Assembly: GCF_022374895.2 (NCBI RefSeq)
Contig: NZ_CP092423.2
Coordinates: 1,240,001 to 1,304,000 of the forward strand
Origin: Mycobacterium lentiflavum
GTDB taxonomy: Bacteria > Actinomycetota > Actinomycetes > Mycobacteriales > Mycobacteriaceae
Direction: 5' to 3'
DNA length: 64,000 bases
Shown piece by piece: positions 25,954 through 35,791 of the stretch. The notes beneath the pieces are model-generated. The model ran no database searches and was not told where the DNA came from. It worked only from the letters and a program-made list of their open reading frames with translations. How positions within the stretch are numbered: position 1 is the first letter of the stretch; every line of letters begins with the position of its first letter. The translations under genes and the position numbers were made by a program.

Positions 25954-28174
25954 CGGGGGGTTCTTCGCGGCACACGATGCCGCGCGGCGTCACCTCGTAC
26001 ACCCGGGTGGTCGCGATGTCGAAGAAGATGCCGACCACCTGGATATCGCCGACCGTGACCGGGGTCGCCAAGATCGGATGGCGGATCAGTCTTTCCAGCT
26101 GAATGGCAACGTTGACGATGCTCAGCTGGTCGATCTCCGAGTACCCGTTGGCCGCGGCGCTGGCGCGTGCCGGATGGTGATCCCGGTAGGCGGCCAGACT
26201 GTCGCCGGCGTATTGCAGCCACTGGGCCATCGGGGTCGCGGAGTGACCGGCGTTGTCGTCGAGCAGCACCTTCATCGCTGCGCACGACGAGTGCCCGCAG
26301 ATGACAACCGAACGCACGCCCAACTGACTGGCCGCGAATTCGATTGCGGCGTCGACCGATCGGTCGTCGGAGTCGGCCGGCACCAGGTTGCCGAAGTTGC
26401 GGACGGTATACAGGTCGCCGGGGCCGCTGGCGGTGATGACGTTCGGCAGGATCCGGGAATCGGCGCAGGTGAGGAATAGCGCATACGGGTCCTGGGCGCC
26501 GCCGAGCCCCGCGATGTGCTGGTGCAAGACGGCCGAGCCGTTGCGGTGGTACTCATCGACGCGGTCGAGAATGGAGGCTTCGCCATTGTTTTCGTGATTC
26601 GCCGACCGCCACGGCACTAGCCCGATCGGGGGGGACGCGAAGTGCCGCTTCGGTGGGCGCGCGTGCGCGTTCTGCAGTTTCGGGCCGGTCGTCTCCACGA
26701 TCACCACCACTCCGCCGCGCGCTTCGTGCGTGCGTTGCCAATCCTCGATCGTTTCGGATACGGAGTCGTCGATGTAGTCCGCGTTCAGGTTCAGCGTCAC
26801 CTCGGTGCCCTGCGGCACCGACGCGAGCGCCTTGGTCAGGCGGGGCAGCAGCAGGAAGCTCAGCGTGCCGTCGATATCGATGCGCCACTGCTTGGACTGC
26901 TCACCGCCGACCGGCTGCACCGCGACCGGTGCGCGGGTCACCCTGACCAGTAGGAAGCCGATGGCGACGGCGAGCCCGATGAGCACACCTTCGAGCAGGT
27001 TCAGGAACACCACCGACAGAATGGTGATGGCGTACACTGCGAAATTGCCTGTGCGCCAAGCTAGTTTGATGTGAGCTAGCTTGATCAGCTGGGCGCCGAC
27101 CACGATTAGCAGTCCGGCCAGCGCGGCCTTTGGGATGAGTTCCACCAGGTCGGTGAACAGCGAGGCGAACAGCAGGATCCACACGCCGTGCAGCACGGCC
27201 GACATCCGGGTGCGGGCGCCCGCGGCCGCGTTGGCCGAACTACGCACGATGACACCGGTAATCGGCAATCCGCCAAGCAATCCGGATACCACGTTCGCGC
27301 TGCCCTGCCCGATGATCTCCTTGTCGAAGTTCGTGCGTGGGCCGTTGTGCAGTTTGTCGACACCGACCGCGCACAGCAGCGATTCCACACTGGCGATCAG
27401 GGCGATCGTCAGGACACCGATGACGATGTCCTCGGTCTCGTCCAGCCACGGCTTGCCGTTCGGGGTCGCTCCCGAGATATGAGGCAGGTTGAGTGCGTCG
27501 AAGAAGTTGCCCGACAGGGAGATTCGATCGGTATCCAGCCCCGCCGCGATCGCCAGCGCGGTGGCAGCGACGATGGCGACCAGTGGGGCGGGGATCATCC
27601 GAATTTTGGCGGGCAGCCGCGACCAGACCAACAAGATCGCGATGACCGTTGCGCCGGTGATCACCTCATGCAGTTCGTGATGCAGAATCCCGTTGGGCAA
27701 CGCCACGAGATTCTGCCAAGCAGAGCTGTGTGACGATCCCCCCATCAGTACGTGAATCTGCTGCAAAATGATCGTGATACCGATGCCCGCCAGCATCGCG
27801 TGCACGACCACCGGAGCAATAGCCAGCGCGGCGCGTGCCAGCCGGCTCAGCCCGAACGCGATCTGCAGCGCACCCGCGCCGATCGTCATCAGGCACAACA
27901 TCGGGAAGCCGAAGTCGTCGATCAGTCCGGCGACCACGACGGTGAGGCCCGCGGCCGGGCCACTGACCTGGACCGACGACCCGCCGAAAGTGCCGGCGAC
28001 GATGCCGCCCACCACCGCGGCGATCAAGCCGGCGGCGAGCGGGGCCCCGGAGGCGATCGCGATGCCCAGCGAAAGTGGCAGGGCCACAAGGAAGACGACG
28101 AGCGATGCGGGAACGTCGTGGCGCAGATTCTTCAGAAGTGACCCGGATCTGGCCGTTTCGACAAGCGCATTCAT
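25892..28174 (-). CDS. SulP-type anion transporter fused to a β-carbonic anhydrase (Rv3273-like)
   Basis: A 760-residue membrane protein. The N-terminal SulP domain has about 10-12 helices (QVSGPAAGLTVVVAG, ESLLCAVGVDK), followed by a STAS-like linker (TLSFLLLPRLTKAL, EVTLNLNADYIDDS). The C-terminal ~210 residues form a β-carbonic anhydrase with zinc ligands FLTCADSR and CGHSSC. Such fusions are thought to carry bicarbonate or other anions and couple transport to CO2/HCO3- interconversion; sulfate transport is not shown. The ATG at 28174 is chosen because GGAGGAG lies 5 bases upstream; an ATG at 28204 would put that site inside the gene. Its 3' end overlaps the response regulator by 62 bases. 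Confidence 0.88.
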   Translation of the reverse strand: MNALVETARSGSLLKNLRHDVPASLVVFLVALPLSLGIAIASGAPLAAGLIAAVVGGIVAGTFGGSSVQVSGPAAGLTVVVAGLIDDFGFPMLCLMTIGAGALQIAFGLSRLARAALAIAPVVVHAMLAGIGITIILQQIHVLMGGSSHSSAWQNLVALPNGILHHELHEVITGATVIAILLVWSRLPAKIRMIPAPLVAIVAATALAIAAGLDTDRISLSGNFFDALNLPHISGATPNGKPWLDETEDIVIGVLTIALIASVESLLCAVGVDKLHNGPRTNFDKEIIGQGSANVVSGLLGGLPITGVIVRSSANAAAGARTRMSAVLHGVWILLFASLFTDLVELIPKAALAGLLIVVGAQLIKLAHIKLAWRTGNFAVYAITILSVVFLNLLEGVLIGLAVAIGFLLVRVTRAPVAVQPVGGEQSKQWRIDIDGTLSFLLLPRLTKALASVPQGTEVTLNLNADYIDDSVSETIEDWQRTHEARGGVVVIVETTGPKLQNAHARPPKRHFASPPIGLVPWRSANHENNGEASILDRVDEYHRNGSAVLHQHIAGLGGAQDPYALFLTCADSRILPNVITASGPGDLYTVRNFGNLVPADSDDRSVDAAIEFAASQLGVRSVVICGHSSCAAMKVLLDDNAGHSATPMAQWLQYAGDSLAAYRDHHPARASAAANGYSEIDQLSIVNVAIQLERLIRHPILATPVTVGDIQVVGIFFDIATTRVYEVTPRGIVCREEPPATRPADEQPAGRTHRSALPH

Positions 28175-28397
28175 ACGACTCCTCCAACGGTTAGAAGTCG
28201 GCAAGCGGCCGGTCCGCTACCCCGAAGCTGACGACTCTTTATGACCGGTAGAACGTCGTGTGTCAATCATGCGCCCACCGGCCCTGGCAACCAAGGCAAG
28301 TCAGATAAGCGGACGACAAGACGTCGTGCCGCCTGCGGCTAGTTCGTATGAGGAAGCCTTCCGCGACTGCCCGATCACCGTGCTAAACGCCGACGGA

Positions 28398-28470
28398 TTC
28401 ATCGACAACTCAAAGAAACCCAGGTGTCCCTGCTTTGACAACGAGTCGTTTCATCGGCGATTCAAAGAAA
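28398..28470. repeat. 21-bp direct repeat, 52 bp apart, upstream of the SulP-carbonic anhydrase gene
   Basis: On the minus strand the copies read TTTCTTTGAGTTGTCGATGA+A (28418-28398) and TTTCTTTGAATCGCCGATGA+A (28470-28450): 18 of 21 bases match. Their 52-base offset is about five helical turns and is not a multiple of three, which argues for a protein-binding site over coding repeats. They lie in the 28175-28484 gap upstream of the minus-strand start at 28174. I see no other clear feature in that gap. Confidence 0.6.
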
Positions 28471-28484
28471 GCCGGTGCGCGAAA

Positions 28485-29672
28485 TCAGGACTCGGCCAGA
28501 AACATGTCGTTGTGCTGGCCCGGCGCGGGTGGGGGATCGGTGGCTGCCGCGTCGAAGCTGGAGTAGCGGGCCGGAGTGCGGATCACCGTGATTTCATCGT
28601 CACCATTGCCGACCGTGAGAGCGAGTTCGTTTTCGGCGAACATCGGGGTGCCGACGACCTGCTTCCAGGTGTAGGCCAGGCAGGCCATCAAGCCGCCTTC
28701 TTGCAGCAGCTCAACCCATTCGGCGGCGGTCCTGGTGGCCAGCGCCGACTCGAGTTCCTCGGTCAACTCGGGGTAGTTCATCGCGCGGGAGCGCTGGTCG
28801 ATGAACCGTTCGTCGTCCAACATGTCGGGCCGGCCGATGATCTCGCACAGCTTCGCCCAGTGCTTGGGCACGTACGCGCTGATCACCAGGTACCCGTCCG
28901 CGGCCTTGAAGGCATCCGACGGCTGGGTGGCGAAGCCAACGCCCTTGCGTTTCTTGGCAGTTGGCGCCGCTTCCGGCTTCGGCTTGGGCGTCTCGGCAGG
29001 CTTGTTCAGGTGAATCGTGAGCTGGCTGGCCTGCATACCGACCGCGACGTCGTACATCGCCACCCGGACCACGTCTGCCACACCGTGCCGCTCGCGGTTG
29101 AGCAGCGCGGCCAGCACCGCCTGCGCCAGCACGTGGCCGCTGGCCGCGTCGACGAGCTGGAACGGAATGATCTGTGGTTTGCCGCTCGGCGTGGGCATTC
29201 CGGTGGTCATGCCCGACTCCGCGGCGACCATCAGGTCGACGCCCGGCCGGCTGCCCTGCGGGCCGTTGCCGCCATAGGCGGACAAACGTGCGTAGATGAG
29301 CTTCGGGTTGCGCGCTTGTAACTCGTTGGGGCCCAGCCCCATACGCTCCATCACCCCGGGCCGGAACCCCTCGAGTACGACATCGGCGGTGTCGACCAGT
29401 CGCAAGATCTGTTGTTTGGCTTCGTCGTTGGTCAGGTCCACCGCCACCGACTTCTTGCCCCGGTTGTGCGGCCAGAACAGCGTGGGCAGCGGCGGCCGGC
29501 CGGGCAGCACCGCGACGATCTGCCGGGCCGCTTCGCCGTGGGGCGCCTCGACCTTGATCACCTCGGCGCCGAGGTCGGCCATGATCTGTCCAGCCAGCGG
29601 CCCGGCGATGTTCTGCGTGAAATCGAGAACCCGGTATCCGTCAAGTGGCTTGGGCGGCTGGCTGTTTGGCAT
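28485..29672 (-). CDS. CaiB/BaiF-family (class III) CoA transferase (Rv3272-like)
   Basis: A 395-residue class III CoA transferase. It starts with LDFTQNIAGPLAGQIMADLG, a classic family N-terminus, then has VLEGFRPGVMERMGLG and the catalytic Asp146 in RPGVDLMVAA. The enzyme would exchange CoA between carboxylic acids through an aspartyl-CoA anhydride; its substrates cannot be inferred. An odd feature is a Pro/Lys/Ala-rich insert (ETPKPKPEAAPTAKKRK) near residues 228-244, where the compact family fold usually has a short loop. A methyltransferase gene ends 15 bases upstream on the same strand. Confidence 0.85.
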   Translation of the reverse strand: MPNSQPPKPLDGYRVLDFTQNIAGPLAGQIMADLGAEVIKVEAPHGEAARQIVAVLPGRPPLPTLFWPHNRGKKSVAVDLTNDEAKQQILRLVDTADVVLEGFRPGVMERMGLGPNELQARNPKLIYARLSAYGGNGPQGSRPGVDLMVAAESGMTTGMPTPSGKPQIIPFQLVDAASGHVLAQAVLAALLNRERHGVADVVRVAMYDVAVGMQASQLTIHLNKPAETPKPKPEAAPTAKKRKGVGFATQPSDAFKAADGYLVISAYVPKHWAKLCEIIGRPDMLDDERFIDQRSRAMNYPELTEELESALATRTAAEWVELLQEGGLMACLAYTWKQVVGTPMFAENELALTVGNGDDEITVIRTPARYSSFDAAATDPPPAPGQHNDMFLAES

Positions 29673-29687
29673 CGTGGGGCCTTCCTC

Positions 29688-30611
29688 TTACCCGGCCTGG
29701 TGCAAGACTGCGGTGCAGTAGTAATTCTTGGCGAACGGCGCGTCGTCACCATCGGGCTGCTGCGGTAATCCGTTGTCGGCCAACAACTGATTCAGTGGGG
29801 TGCGCACCGGCTGCCAGCCGCGATCGGCCAGATACGTGGCCGCATCGTTGCGTTCGCCGGGGAAACCCAGATCGCCGAGCACGACGTCGAGCCCGTGGTC
29901 CCGCCACCGCTGGCTGGCGCCGTTCAACGCGTTCTGATTGCAGCCGGTGTTCAGAAACACCTCGGCCACCAGCCGGCTGCCGTCGGCGGACAGCGCGGTG
30001 ATGTTGTCCAGCAAGCGATCCTGGGCGTCGGGCGGCAGGAAGCCGAGGAGGCCTTCTGCGGCCCACGCGGCGGGTTGGCCGGTATCGAATCCGGCCCGCT
30101 TCAGCGCCGACGGCCAATCGTGGCGCAGGTCGACCGCGACGGCCCGGACCTCGGCGGTGGGCTTGGCACCGAGCGCTTCGATCGTGGTGGTCTTGAACTC
30201 GATGACTTCCGGCTGATCGATCTCGAACACCGTCGTTCCCGGAGCCCAGGCCAGTCGGTATCCGCGCGCGTCCAGACCGGAGGCCAGGATGACGACCTGG
30301 CGGATGCCGGCGGCTTCGTCTTGCTGGGCGTCGGCGAAGAACGCATCGATGTAGCGCGTGCGCGCCGCCAGCAGGTCGGTCATCCGCTGCATGCCCCACG
30401 GCGCGCCGGGCTCGTCGACGTCGGCCGCGTCGAGCTCGGCGTTGGCCCAGCGGGTGAAGAAGTCGACGCCGACCGCGCGCACCAGCGGCTCGGCGAACCG
30501 GTCGTCGATCAGCTCGTCCTTGGTGGCCCGGGCCCGTCCGGCGGCCACCATGGTGGCGGTGGCTCCCACGCTCGTCGCCAGGTCCCAGGTGTCGTCGTCG
30601 CTGCGTGCCAT
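29688..30611 (-). CDS. SAM-dependent methyltransferase of the mycobacterial Rv0145/TIGR00027 family
   Basis: A 307-residue putative methyltransferase. The N-terminus [20 protein letters not shown] is the hallmark of a large mycobacterial paralogue family. SAM-binding features are [15 protein letters not shown] (motif I) and [13 protein letters not shown], with AEGLLGFLP as motif IV. The family resembles leucine carboxyl methyltransferases but substrates are unknown. The ATG at 30611 (MARSDDDTW) is chosen over one four codons upstream. It is transcribed away from the acyl-CoA synthetase gene, with an inverted repeat in the divergent gap. Confidence 0.85.
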   Translation of the reverse strand: MARSDDDTWDLATSVGATATMVAAGRARATKDELIDDRFAEPLVRAVGVDFFTRWANAELDAADVDEPGAPWGMQRMTDLLAARTRYIDAFFADAQQDEAAGIRQVVILASGLDARGYRLAWAPGTTVFEIDQPEVIEFKTTTIEALGAKPTAEVRAVAVDLRHDWPSALKRAGFDTGQPAAWAAEGLLGFLPPDAQDRLLDNITALSADGSRLVAEVFLNTGCNQNALNGASQRWRDHGLDVVLGDLGFPGERNDAATYLADRGWQPVRTPLNQLLADNGLPQQPDGDDAPFAKNYYCTAVLHQAG

Positions 30612-30658
30612 GGTTAGACACAATAACTACGAGCGCTCCGGCGGTGACCAAAGACCTC

Positions 30659-30679
30659 GGGCGCAGTGGCATTGCGCCC
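30659..30679. repeat. 7-bp inverted repeat between the divergent methyltransferase and fadD genes
   Basis: GGGCGCA (30659-30665) and TGCGCCC (30673-30679) are exact reverse complements around a 7-base loop, followed by TTAT. The element lies 36 bases before the acyl-CoA synthetase start and 47 bases before the divergent methyltransferase start. Candidate shared operator, or a 5' stem-loop of the synthetase mRNA. Confidence 0.5.
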
Positions 30680-30715
30680 TTATCGACGCCCGCCCGCCCG
30701 GGCAGCATCCATGTC

Positions 30716-32374
30716 ATGATCAAACGCCTCGGGCTGGAAGCCCGGTCGCTGTGGTGGTACGCGCGATCTGGCGGACTCAGGTTGATTCCGCCGAGTGCGA
30801 TGGTGCCGATGCTGCGTGCGGTCGAACGCTACGGCCTGCTGGGGGCGGCAACGGCGATCACCGCCGGGCGAGACCCCAAGGGGTTGGCGCTGATCGACGA
30901 GCACGGTCCGCTCAGTTTCGGCGACCTGGACAGGCGAACCAACGCATTGGCCAACGAGTGGCGTCGCCTGGGCCTCGGCCCGGGCACTAGCGTGGCCATC
31001 CTGGTGGGCAACCACCGCGGCTTTTTGGAAGCGGTCTTTTCCGCCGGCAAATGCGGCGCGAGCATCCTGCTGCTCAACACCGGCTTCGGCAGCGTGCAGC
31101 TCGCCGAGATGGTGGCTCGCGAGGGCGCCGACCTGCTGGTGTACGACGAGGAGTACGCCACCGTCGTCGCGGGCGTGCACCCCAGGCTGGGCCGGCTGCG
31201 CGCGTGGGCGGAAACGCCCGCGGCCGACACGCTCGAGGGGCTGATCGAACGCGGCGACCCCGCTGCGCCGCCGCGTTCCGGCGGCCGTCCCAAGATCGTC
31301 ATCTCGACCAGCGGGACGACGGGCGTCCCCAAGGGCGCGGTACGTTCGGAACCCTACTCGCTGATCCCGGTCGGCGGCCTTCTCGGCAAAGTACCCTTCC
31401 GGGGCCGCGAGGTCACCGAATGCTGTGTGCCGCTGTTTCATTCGAATGGATTCAGCCAGGCGATGTACGCGACGGTGCTGGGCTCGACGTTGGTGCTGCG
31501 CCGCCACTTCGATCCCGAGCGGACCGTGGCGAGCGTGGCCGCACATCGTGCCAGTGCCATGGTCGTCGTTCCCACGATGCTGCGGCGCATCCTCGATCTG
31601 GGCCCGGCGGCGCTGGCCGAACACGATCTGTCGTCGCTGCGCATCGTGTTCATCGGCGGCTCCCAGCTGGGCGCCGCGCTGGCCACCCGTGCGCTTGAGG
31701 CATTCGGCCCCGTGGTCTACAACATGTACGGCTCGACCGAGGTCGCCTACGCGACCATCGCCACGCCCGCCGATCTGGCCGCCGAGCCGGGCTGCGTCGG
31801 TTCGGTGGCGCCCGGGTCGGTCGTCAAGGTCTACACCGACGATGGGCAGGAAGCACCCGTGGGAACGACGGGGCGGATTTTCGTCGGCAACATCCTGGCC
31901 TTCGAGGGATACAGCACCGGCGGCCAAAGGGAGTCCATCGAGGGCCTGATATCGACCGGCGACGTCGGTCATTTCGACCGGGCCGGCAGGCTGTTCGTCG
32001 ACGGGCGCGACGACGAGATGATCGTCTCCGGCGGGGAGAACGTGTACCCGGGCGAGGTCGAGGATGCGCTCGAACACCACCCCGACATTGCGGACGTCGC
32101 GGTGATCGGCGTCGACGATGAGGAGTTCGGCCAGCGCCTGCGCGCCTACATCGTGCTGCGGCCGGGCGCGTCGCTGACCGAGCGTGACGTCCAGCAATAT
32201 ATCCGAAACCGGTTGGCGCGCTTCAAAATTCCGCGTGATGTGCTGTTCGTCGACGAGCTGCCCCGCAACGCGGGCGGAAAGGTGCTCAAGCGCATGCTGA
32301 ACACGCAGCGAGGGCCCGCTTCGTCTAGCCGGCCGAAAGACCCTCGGCCCATTGAATCAGTCCCTCGACGTTGA
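30716..32374 (+). CDS. Fatty-acid--CoA/AMP ligase (FadD-type)
   Basis: A 552-residue adenylate-forming enzyme. The P-loop-like motif [11 protein letters not shown] is at 197-207, the AMP-binding motif MYGSTEVAY follows, then [26 protein letters not shown] (given here as one continuous region), and the catalytic Lys in NAGGKVLKR. It activates a carboxylate, probably a fatty acid, to acyl-AMP and then acyl-CoA. The general layout resembles Mtb FadD2/FadD12, but I cannot assign an orthologue. The ATG at 30716 ([12 protein letters not shown]) is chosen; an upstream open frame crosses the inverted repeat. The last 50 bases overlap the convergent PPE gene. Confidence 0.85.
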   Translation: MIKRLGLEARSLWWYARSGGLRLIPPSAMVPMLRAVERYGLLGAATAITAGRDPKGLALIDEHGPLSFGDLDRRTNALANEWRRLGLGPGTSVAILVGNHRGFLEAVFSAGKCGASILLLNTGFGSVQLAEMVAREGADLLVYDEEYATVVAGVHPRLGRLRAWAETPAADTLEGLIERGDPAAPPRSGGRPKIVISTSGTTGVPKGAVRSEPYSLIPVGGLLGKVPFRGREVTECCVPLFHSNGFSQAMYATVLGSTLVLRRHFDPERTVASVAAHRASAMVVVPTMLRRILDLGPAALAEHDLSSLRIVFIGGSQLGAALATRALEAFGPVVYNMYGSTEVAYATIATPADLAAEPGCVGSVAPGSVVKVYTDDGQEAPVGTTGRIFVGNILAFEGYSTGGQRESIEGLISTGDVGHFDRAGRLFVDGRDDEMIVSGGENVYPGEVEDALEHHPDIADVAVIGVDDEEFGQRLRAYIVLRPGASLTERDVQQYIRNRLARFKIPRDVLFVDELPRNAGGKVLKRMLNTQRGPASSSRPKDPRPIESVPRR

Positions 32375-33467
32375 GCTGCGGTTGAATTCCCGCGGTTCCG
32401 GCCAGGCCAGGCGAGGCGGCCAACGGCGCCGCCGCCACCGCGCCGGACGTACCCGAGGCGGCGGCGATGGGGGTGACTGGGGTGACGACGGCTGGCGCCG
32501 TAAAGACGGTGCCGGAATTGATGGTGACGACCGAGCCGCCCGCGTCGACGGTGGCCGTCACCAGGGTGCCGGCGATAAGGCCCTGGCCCGGGACGGTGAT
32601 GGTGCCGGCGCTGTTCGCTGTGAGTTGGACGGTGCCTTGCAGGATCGTGATGGTGGTATTGGCCACAAATGCGTTGGGGCCGGCCGAAAAGACGAAGGTG
32701 TTGCCGTTGGGGAGGACATATGTCGCATCAGCGAGGACACGTATGGTTGCACCTTGGGCAACGATGACGGGGTAACCCGCGGTGACGTTGACGGTGACGC
32801 CGGGTTGGAGGACCGCCCCACCGGGCGCCACGTTGAGTATGTCGCCCGCCGGAACTTCCACGGACGAGGCAAGCTGCGCCGCCGATTGGGCGGTATCGCC
32901 GGCTGCCCGGGCCACCGCATTGGCCTGATCCTCTTGTCCCGTCGGGTCGGTGGTCTGCTGGGGTTCCTCGAAAGGTTCCAGCGCGCTGGCCGTTTCGGCC
33001 GCGGCAGCATAGCCGTACATGGCGCTGGCATCCTGGACCCACATCTGCATGTACTCGGCTTCGGTGGCCGCGATCGCCGGGGTGTTCTGGCCAAGCACGT
33101 TGGTGGCGACCAGTGCCGTGAGCCGCAGGCGGTTCTCCGCGACCACTGGTGGGGGCACGGTCATCCCGTACGCAGCCTCGTAGGCTGTCGCGGCCGAATA
33201 AGCCTGGGCGGCAGCCTTTGCGGCCCGGGTGGCGCTGAGTTGTAGCCACGCGACGTGGCGGCTGGCCGCGGCGGCCATCCGCGCCGACGACGGGCCAATC
33301 CACCGCGCAGCTAGCCCCGAGATCTGCGACGAGCAGCCGCTGGCGGCGGACTCCAGCTGGGCGGCTATCGCGTCCCAGCTCGCGGCGGCGGCCAGCATCG
33401 GCCCCGCCCCCGGCCCGGTGTACATCAGCCCGGAGTTGACCTCCGGCGGCAGCAATCCGAAGTCCAT
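32325..33467 (-). CDS. PPE-family protein with an atypical β-strand-rich C-terminus
   Basis: A 380-residue PPE protein. It starts [20 protein letters not shown] and has the helical PPE domain to about 165, with the WIGPSS turn (WxG signal) at 56-61. PPE proteins are secreted through type VII systems, usually with a PE partner. No PE gene is adjacent here. The C-terminal part (about 200-335) is neither the SVP nor the PPW type: it is a run of short Gly/Asn-turned Val/Thr strands ([41 protein letters not shown]) suggesting a solenoid or β-helix. The 3' end overlaps the acyl-CoA synthetase gene by 50 bases. Confidence 0.88.
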   Translation of the reverse strand: MDFGLLPPEVNSGLMYTGPGAGPMLAAAASWDAIAAQLESAASGCSSQISGLAARWIGPSSARMAAAASRHVAWLQLSATRAAKAAAQAYSAATAYEAAYGMTVPPPVVAENRLRLTALVATNVLGQNTPAIAATEAEYMQMWVQDASAMYGYAAAAETASALEPFEEPQQTTDPTGQEDQANAVARAAGDTAQSAAQLASSVEVPAGDILNVAPGGAVLQPGVTVNVTAGYPVIVAQGATIRVLADATYVLPNGNTFVFSAGPNAFVANTTITILQGTVQLTANSAGTITVPGQGLIAGTLVTATVDAGGSVVTINSGTVFTAPAVVTPVTPIAAASGTSGAVAAAPLAASPGLAGTAGIQPQLNVEGLIQWAEGLSAG

Positions 33468-33586
33468 ATCGTGTCCCGTTTAGTTAAGCGCGACGATTTG
33501 CTGGGCAGATTAACGCGTGCGTAAATAGATTCGCGTAAACGCTTAGTGAAACCAGGATTAAGTTCGGCAACCAGCGCCGGAAGGCC

Positions 33587-35782
33587 TTAGTCGAGGCGGT
33601 AGCGGATCAGGCGAGAACTGTTGGCCACCACGGCAACCGACGACGCGTTGTGCAGAATCGCGGCCAGCACCGGGGACAGCGCCCCGCCGGCGCCGATGAT
33701 CAGCCCGGCGGCGTTGACGGCGATCGACATGCCGTAGTTCTCCCGGATCACATCGACCGCGCGGGCGCCCAAATCGCGGACGTCGAGTAGGCGATGCAGA
33801 TCGTCGTTGGCCAGCGCCACGTCGGCGGTTTCGACGGCGACGTCGGTTCCGGCCAGCCCCATGGCGATCCCGATGTCGGCGGCTGCCAGCGCCGGAGCAT
33901 CGTTGATACCATCGCCCACCATGCCGACGATGTAGCCCTCGCCCTGCAGCTCGCGCACCACCTCGAGCTTGTCCTCGGGCATCACCTCGGCGCGCCACTC
34001 GTCGATGCCCAGCTCGCCGGCGACCACCTCGGCGATGTCCGGGTGGTCGCCGGTGAGCATCACGATGCGGCGAATCCCGTTAGCCCGCAGCTTGTTCAGC
34101 ACCTCGGCAGCCTCGGGCCGGACTTCGTCACGCAGGCTGATCAGCCCGACCAGGGTGCCGTCCACCGCCAGTAGCAGCGGGGTCTCGGCCTCGCGGCGCA
34201 GCTTGTCGACCCACTCCTTGGCCTTCTTGGACACCTTGACCTGCTCGGCCTGCAGCAGCGACGGGCTGCCCAGCAGCAGGGTGCGGCCGTCGGCCCAGGT
34301 CCGCATGCCCAGGCCGACCAGCACCTCGCACTCCTCGTGCGGCGGGATGCTGATGTGACGCTCCTCGGTGGAGCGGATGACAGCCTCGGCCAGCGGATGC
34401 CGCGAGTGGATCTCGGAGCTGGCCGCATACGCCAGCACCTGCTCTGGCTCCCAATCCTTGTGCATGGCAACGATATTCGTGACTACCGGACGTCCGACGG
34501 TGAGGGTCCCGGTCTTGTCGAACACGATCGCGTCGATCCGACCCGCCTGCTCGAGGTGCGATCCGCCCTTGATCAGGATGCCGCGGCGCGCGCCGTTGCC
34601 GATCGCCGCGCTGATCGCTGTCGGGGTGGCCAGGCCCACCGCACAGGGGCAGGCGACCAACAGCATGGTCATCGCGCGCCGGACGTCTCCGGTGATCGCC
34701 AGCGTGATCGCCGAGACGATGAACGAGGTGGGAACGAACCGGCGCGAGAAGTTTTCGCCGACCGTCTGGATCGGGGCCCGGTCGTGCTGCGCCTCCTCGA
34801 CGCGACTGATGATGCGCCCGATCGTGGTCTGGTTGCCGACGGCCTGCGCGCGTACCACCACGCGTCCGCGCACCACGACGGACCCGGCGTGCACGTGGGT
34901 GCCCACACCGACGCTCACGGGCAGGTTCTCCCCGGTGATCGCGGATTGGTTGACGATGGCCTCGCCGTCGACCACTTCGCCGTCCACCGGGATCGCGACG
35001 TGGTCGTGCACCACCACCTCGTCGCCGATCTCGACGCTGTCGATCGGCACCTGGATCTCGGTCCAGGGGCTCGGGCTCCCGGACGGCGCCGCGATCCGGA
35101 TCCACGCCGTGTCCTGGCTGCCGCGCAGCAGTTCCGAAATGGCCCGCCGGGTCCGCCGCAATGTCAGATCTTGTAGGTACTCACCGATATTCAGCAACCA
35201 CAGCACGGTCAGCGCGACCACGTTCTCGCGCAGGATCAAGCTCGCGACGGTCGCGGCCGAGACCAGCGCATCGGTGCCGGCCTTACCGGATCGCAGCGAG
35301 CGCAGCGCACCGCGCAGGAATGGGTAGCCGGTGAAGATCGTGACGCCGGAGGCGACCACCCGCCCGCTCGGGCCGAGCAGTGGGGGCCGGGCGAAAGCGT
35401 AGCGGCGCACGCCGAGTAAGCCCAGGGCCAGACCGCCGATCACCATGCGCAGCACATCGGAATTGCGGACTTCCGAGGAATGTGGCTCCCGTGCCGGAAT
35501 CAGTTCGGCGGCAACATGTTCGGCGCTGCCGATGGCGGCCATGACGTCGGTGACGGCACAGTGGCGGGGTGAATACCAGACGACTACCGAACCGGTGCGC
35601 GGGTAGGCGTGCACGGCGCGGACGCCGGTCTGCTTGGCCACGGCCTCTTCGACCGCGACGGCTCGCCGAGCGCAGCAGCGCACCCACGGGACCGAAACCC
35701 GCATGCGGCCGGCTGCATCCGAAAGTACTTCGAGGGAGGGGCCTTTGGCGGTTGCGATGTCTTCAACGAGCGCGAGACTCAT
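33587..35782 (-). CDS. ctpC: Metal cation-transporting P1B-ATPase CtpC
   Basis: A 731-residue P1B-type pump. An N-terminal ferredoxin-like domain carries a CC pair (VPWVRCCARR) instead of the usual CxxC. The TGEN dephosphorylation motif, membrane CPCAVGLATP, phosphorylation site DKTGTLTVG, SRHPLAEAV (HP locus) and GDGINDAPALA are all intact. In Mtb CtpC exports zinc from the cytoplasm (Mn2+ has also been proposed) and protects against metal poisoning in macrophages. It begins 9 bases after pacL1 on the same strand and forms an operon with it. Confidence 0.93.
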   Translation of the reverse strand: MSLALVEDIATAKGPSLEVLSDAAGRMRVSVPWVRCCARRAVAVEEAVAKQTGVRAVHAYPRTGSVVVWYSPRHCAVTDVMAAIGSAEHVAAELIPAREPHSSEVRNSDVLRMVIGGLALGLLGVRRYAFARPPLLGPSGRVVASGVTIFTGYPFLRGALRSLRSGKAGTDALVSAATVASLILRENVVALTVLWLLNIGEYLQDLTLRRTRRAISELLRGSQDTAWIRIAAPSGSPSPWTEIQVPIDSVEIGDEVVVHDHVAIPVDGEVVDGEAIVNQSAITGENLPVSVGVGTHVHAGSVVVRGRVVVRAQAVGNQTTIGRIISRVEEAQHDRAPIQTVGENFSRRFVPTSFIVSAITLAITGDVRRAMTMLLVACPCAVGLATPTAISAAIGNGARRGILIKGGSHLEQAGRIDAIVFDKTGTLTVGRPVVTNIVAMHKDWEPEQVLAYAASSEIHSRHPLAEAVIRSTEERHISIPPHEECEVLVGLGMRTWADGRTLLLGSPSLLQAEQVKVSKKAKEWVDKLRREAETPLLLAVDGTLVGLISLRDEVRPEAAEVLNKLRANGIRRIVMLTGDHPDIAEVVAGELGIDEWRAEVMPEDKLEVVRELQGEGYIVGMVGDGINDAPALAAADIGIAMGLAGTDVAVETADVALANDDLHRLLDVRDLGARAVDVIRENYGMSIAVNAAGLIIGAGGALSPVLAAILHNASSVAVVANSSRLIRYRLD

Positions 35783-35791
35783 GGCGAGCGA

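Noticed and set aside
28260..28484. A gene or decayed gene between the SulP and CoA-transferase genes
   Set aside because: Open frames here have no recognisable domain or convincing start, and the repeated motif is out of coding phase (52-base offset). It is better read as promoter DNA.
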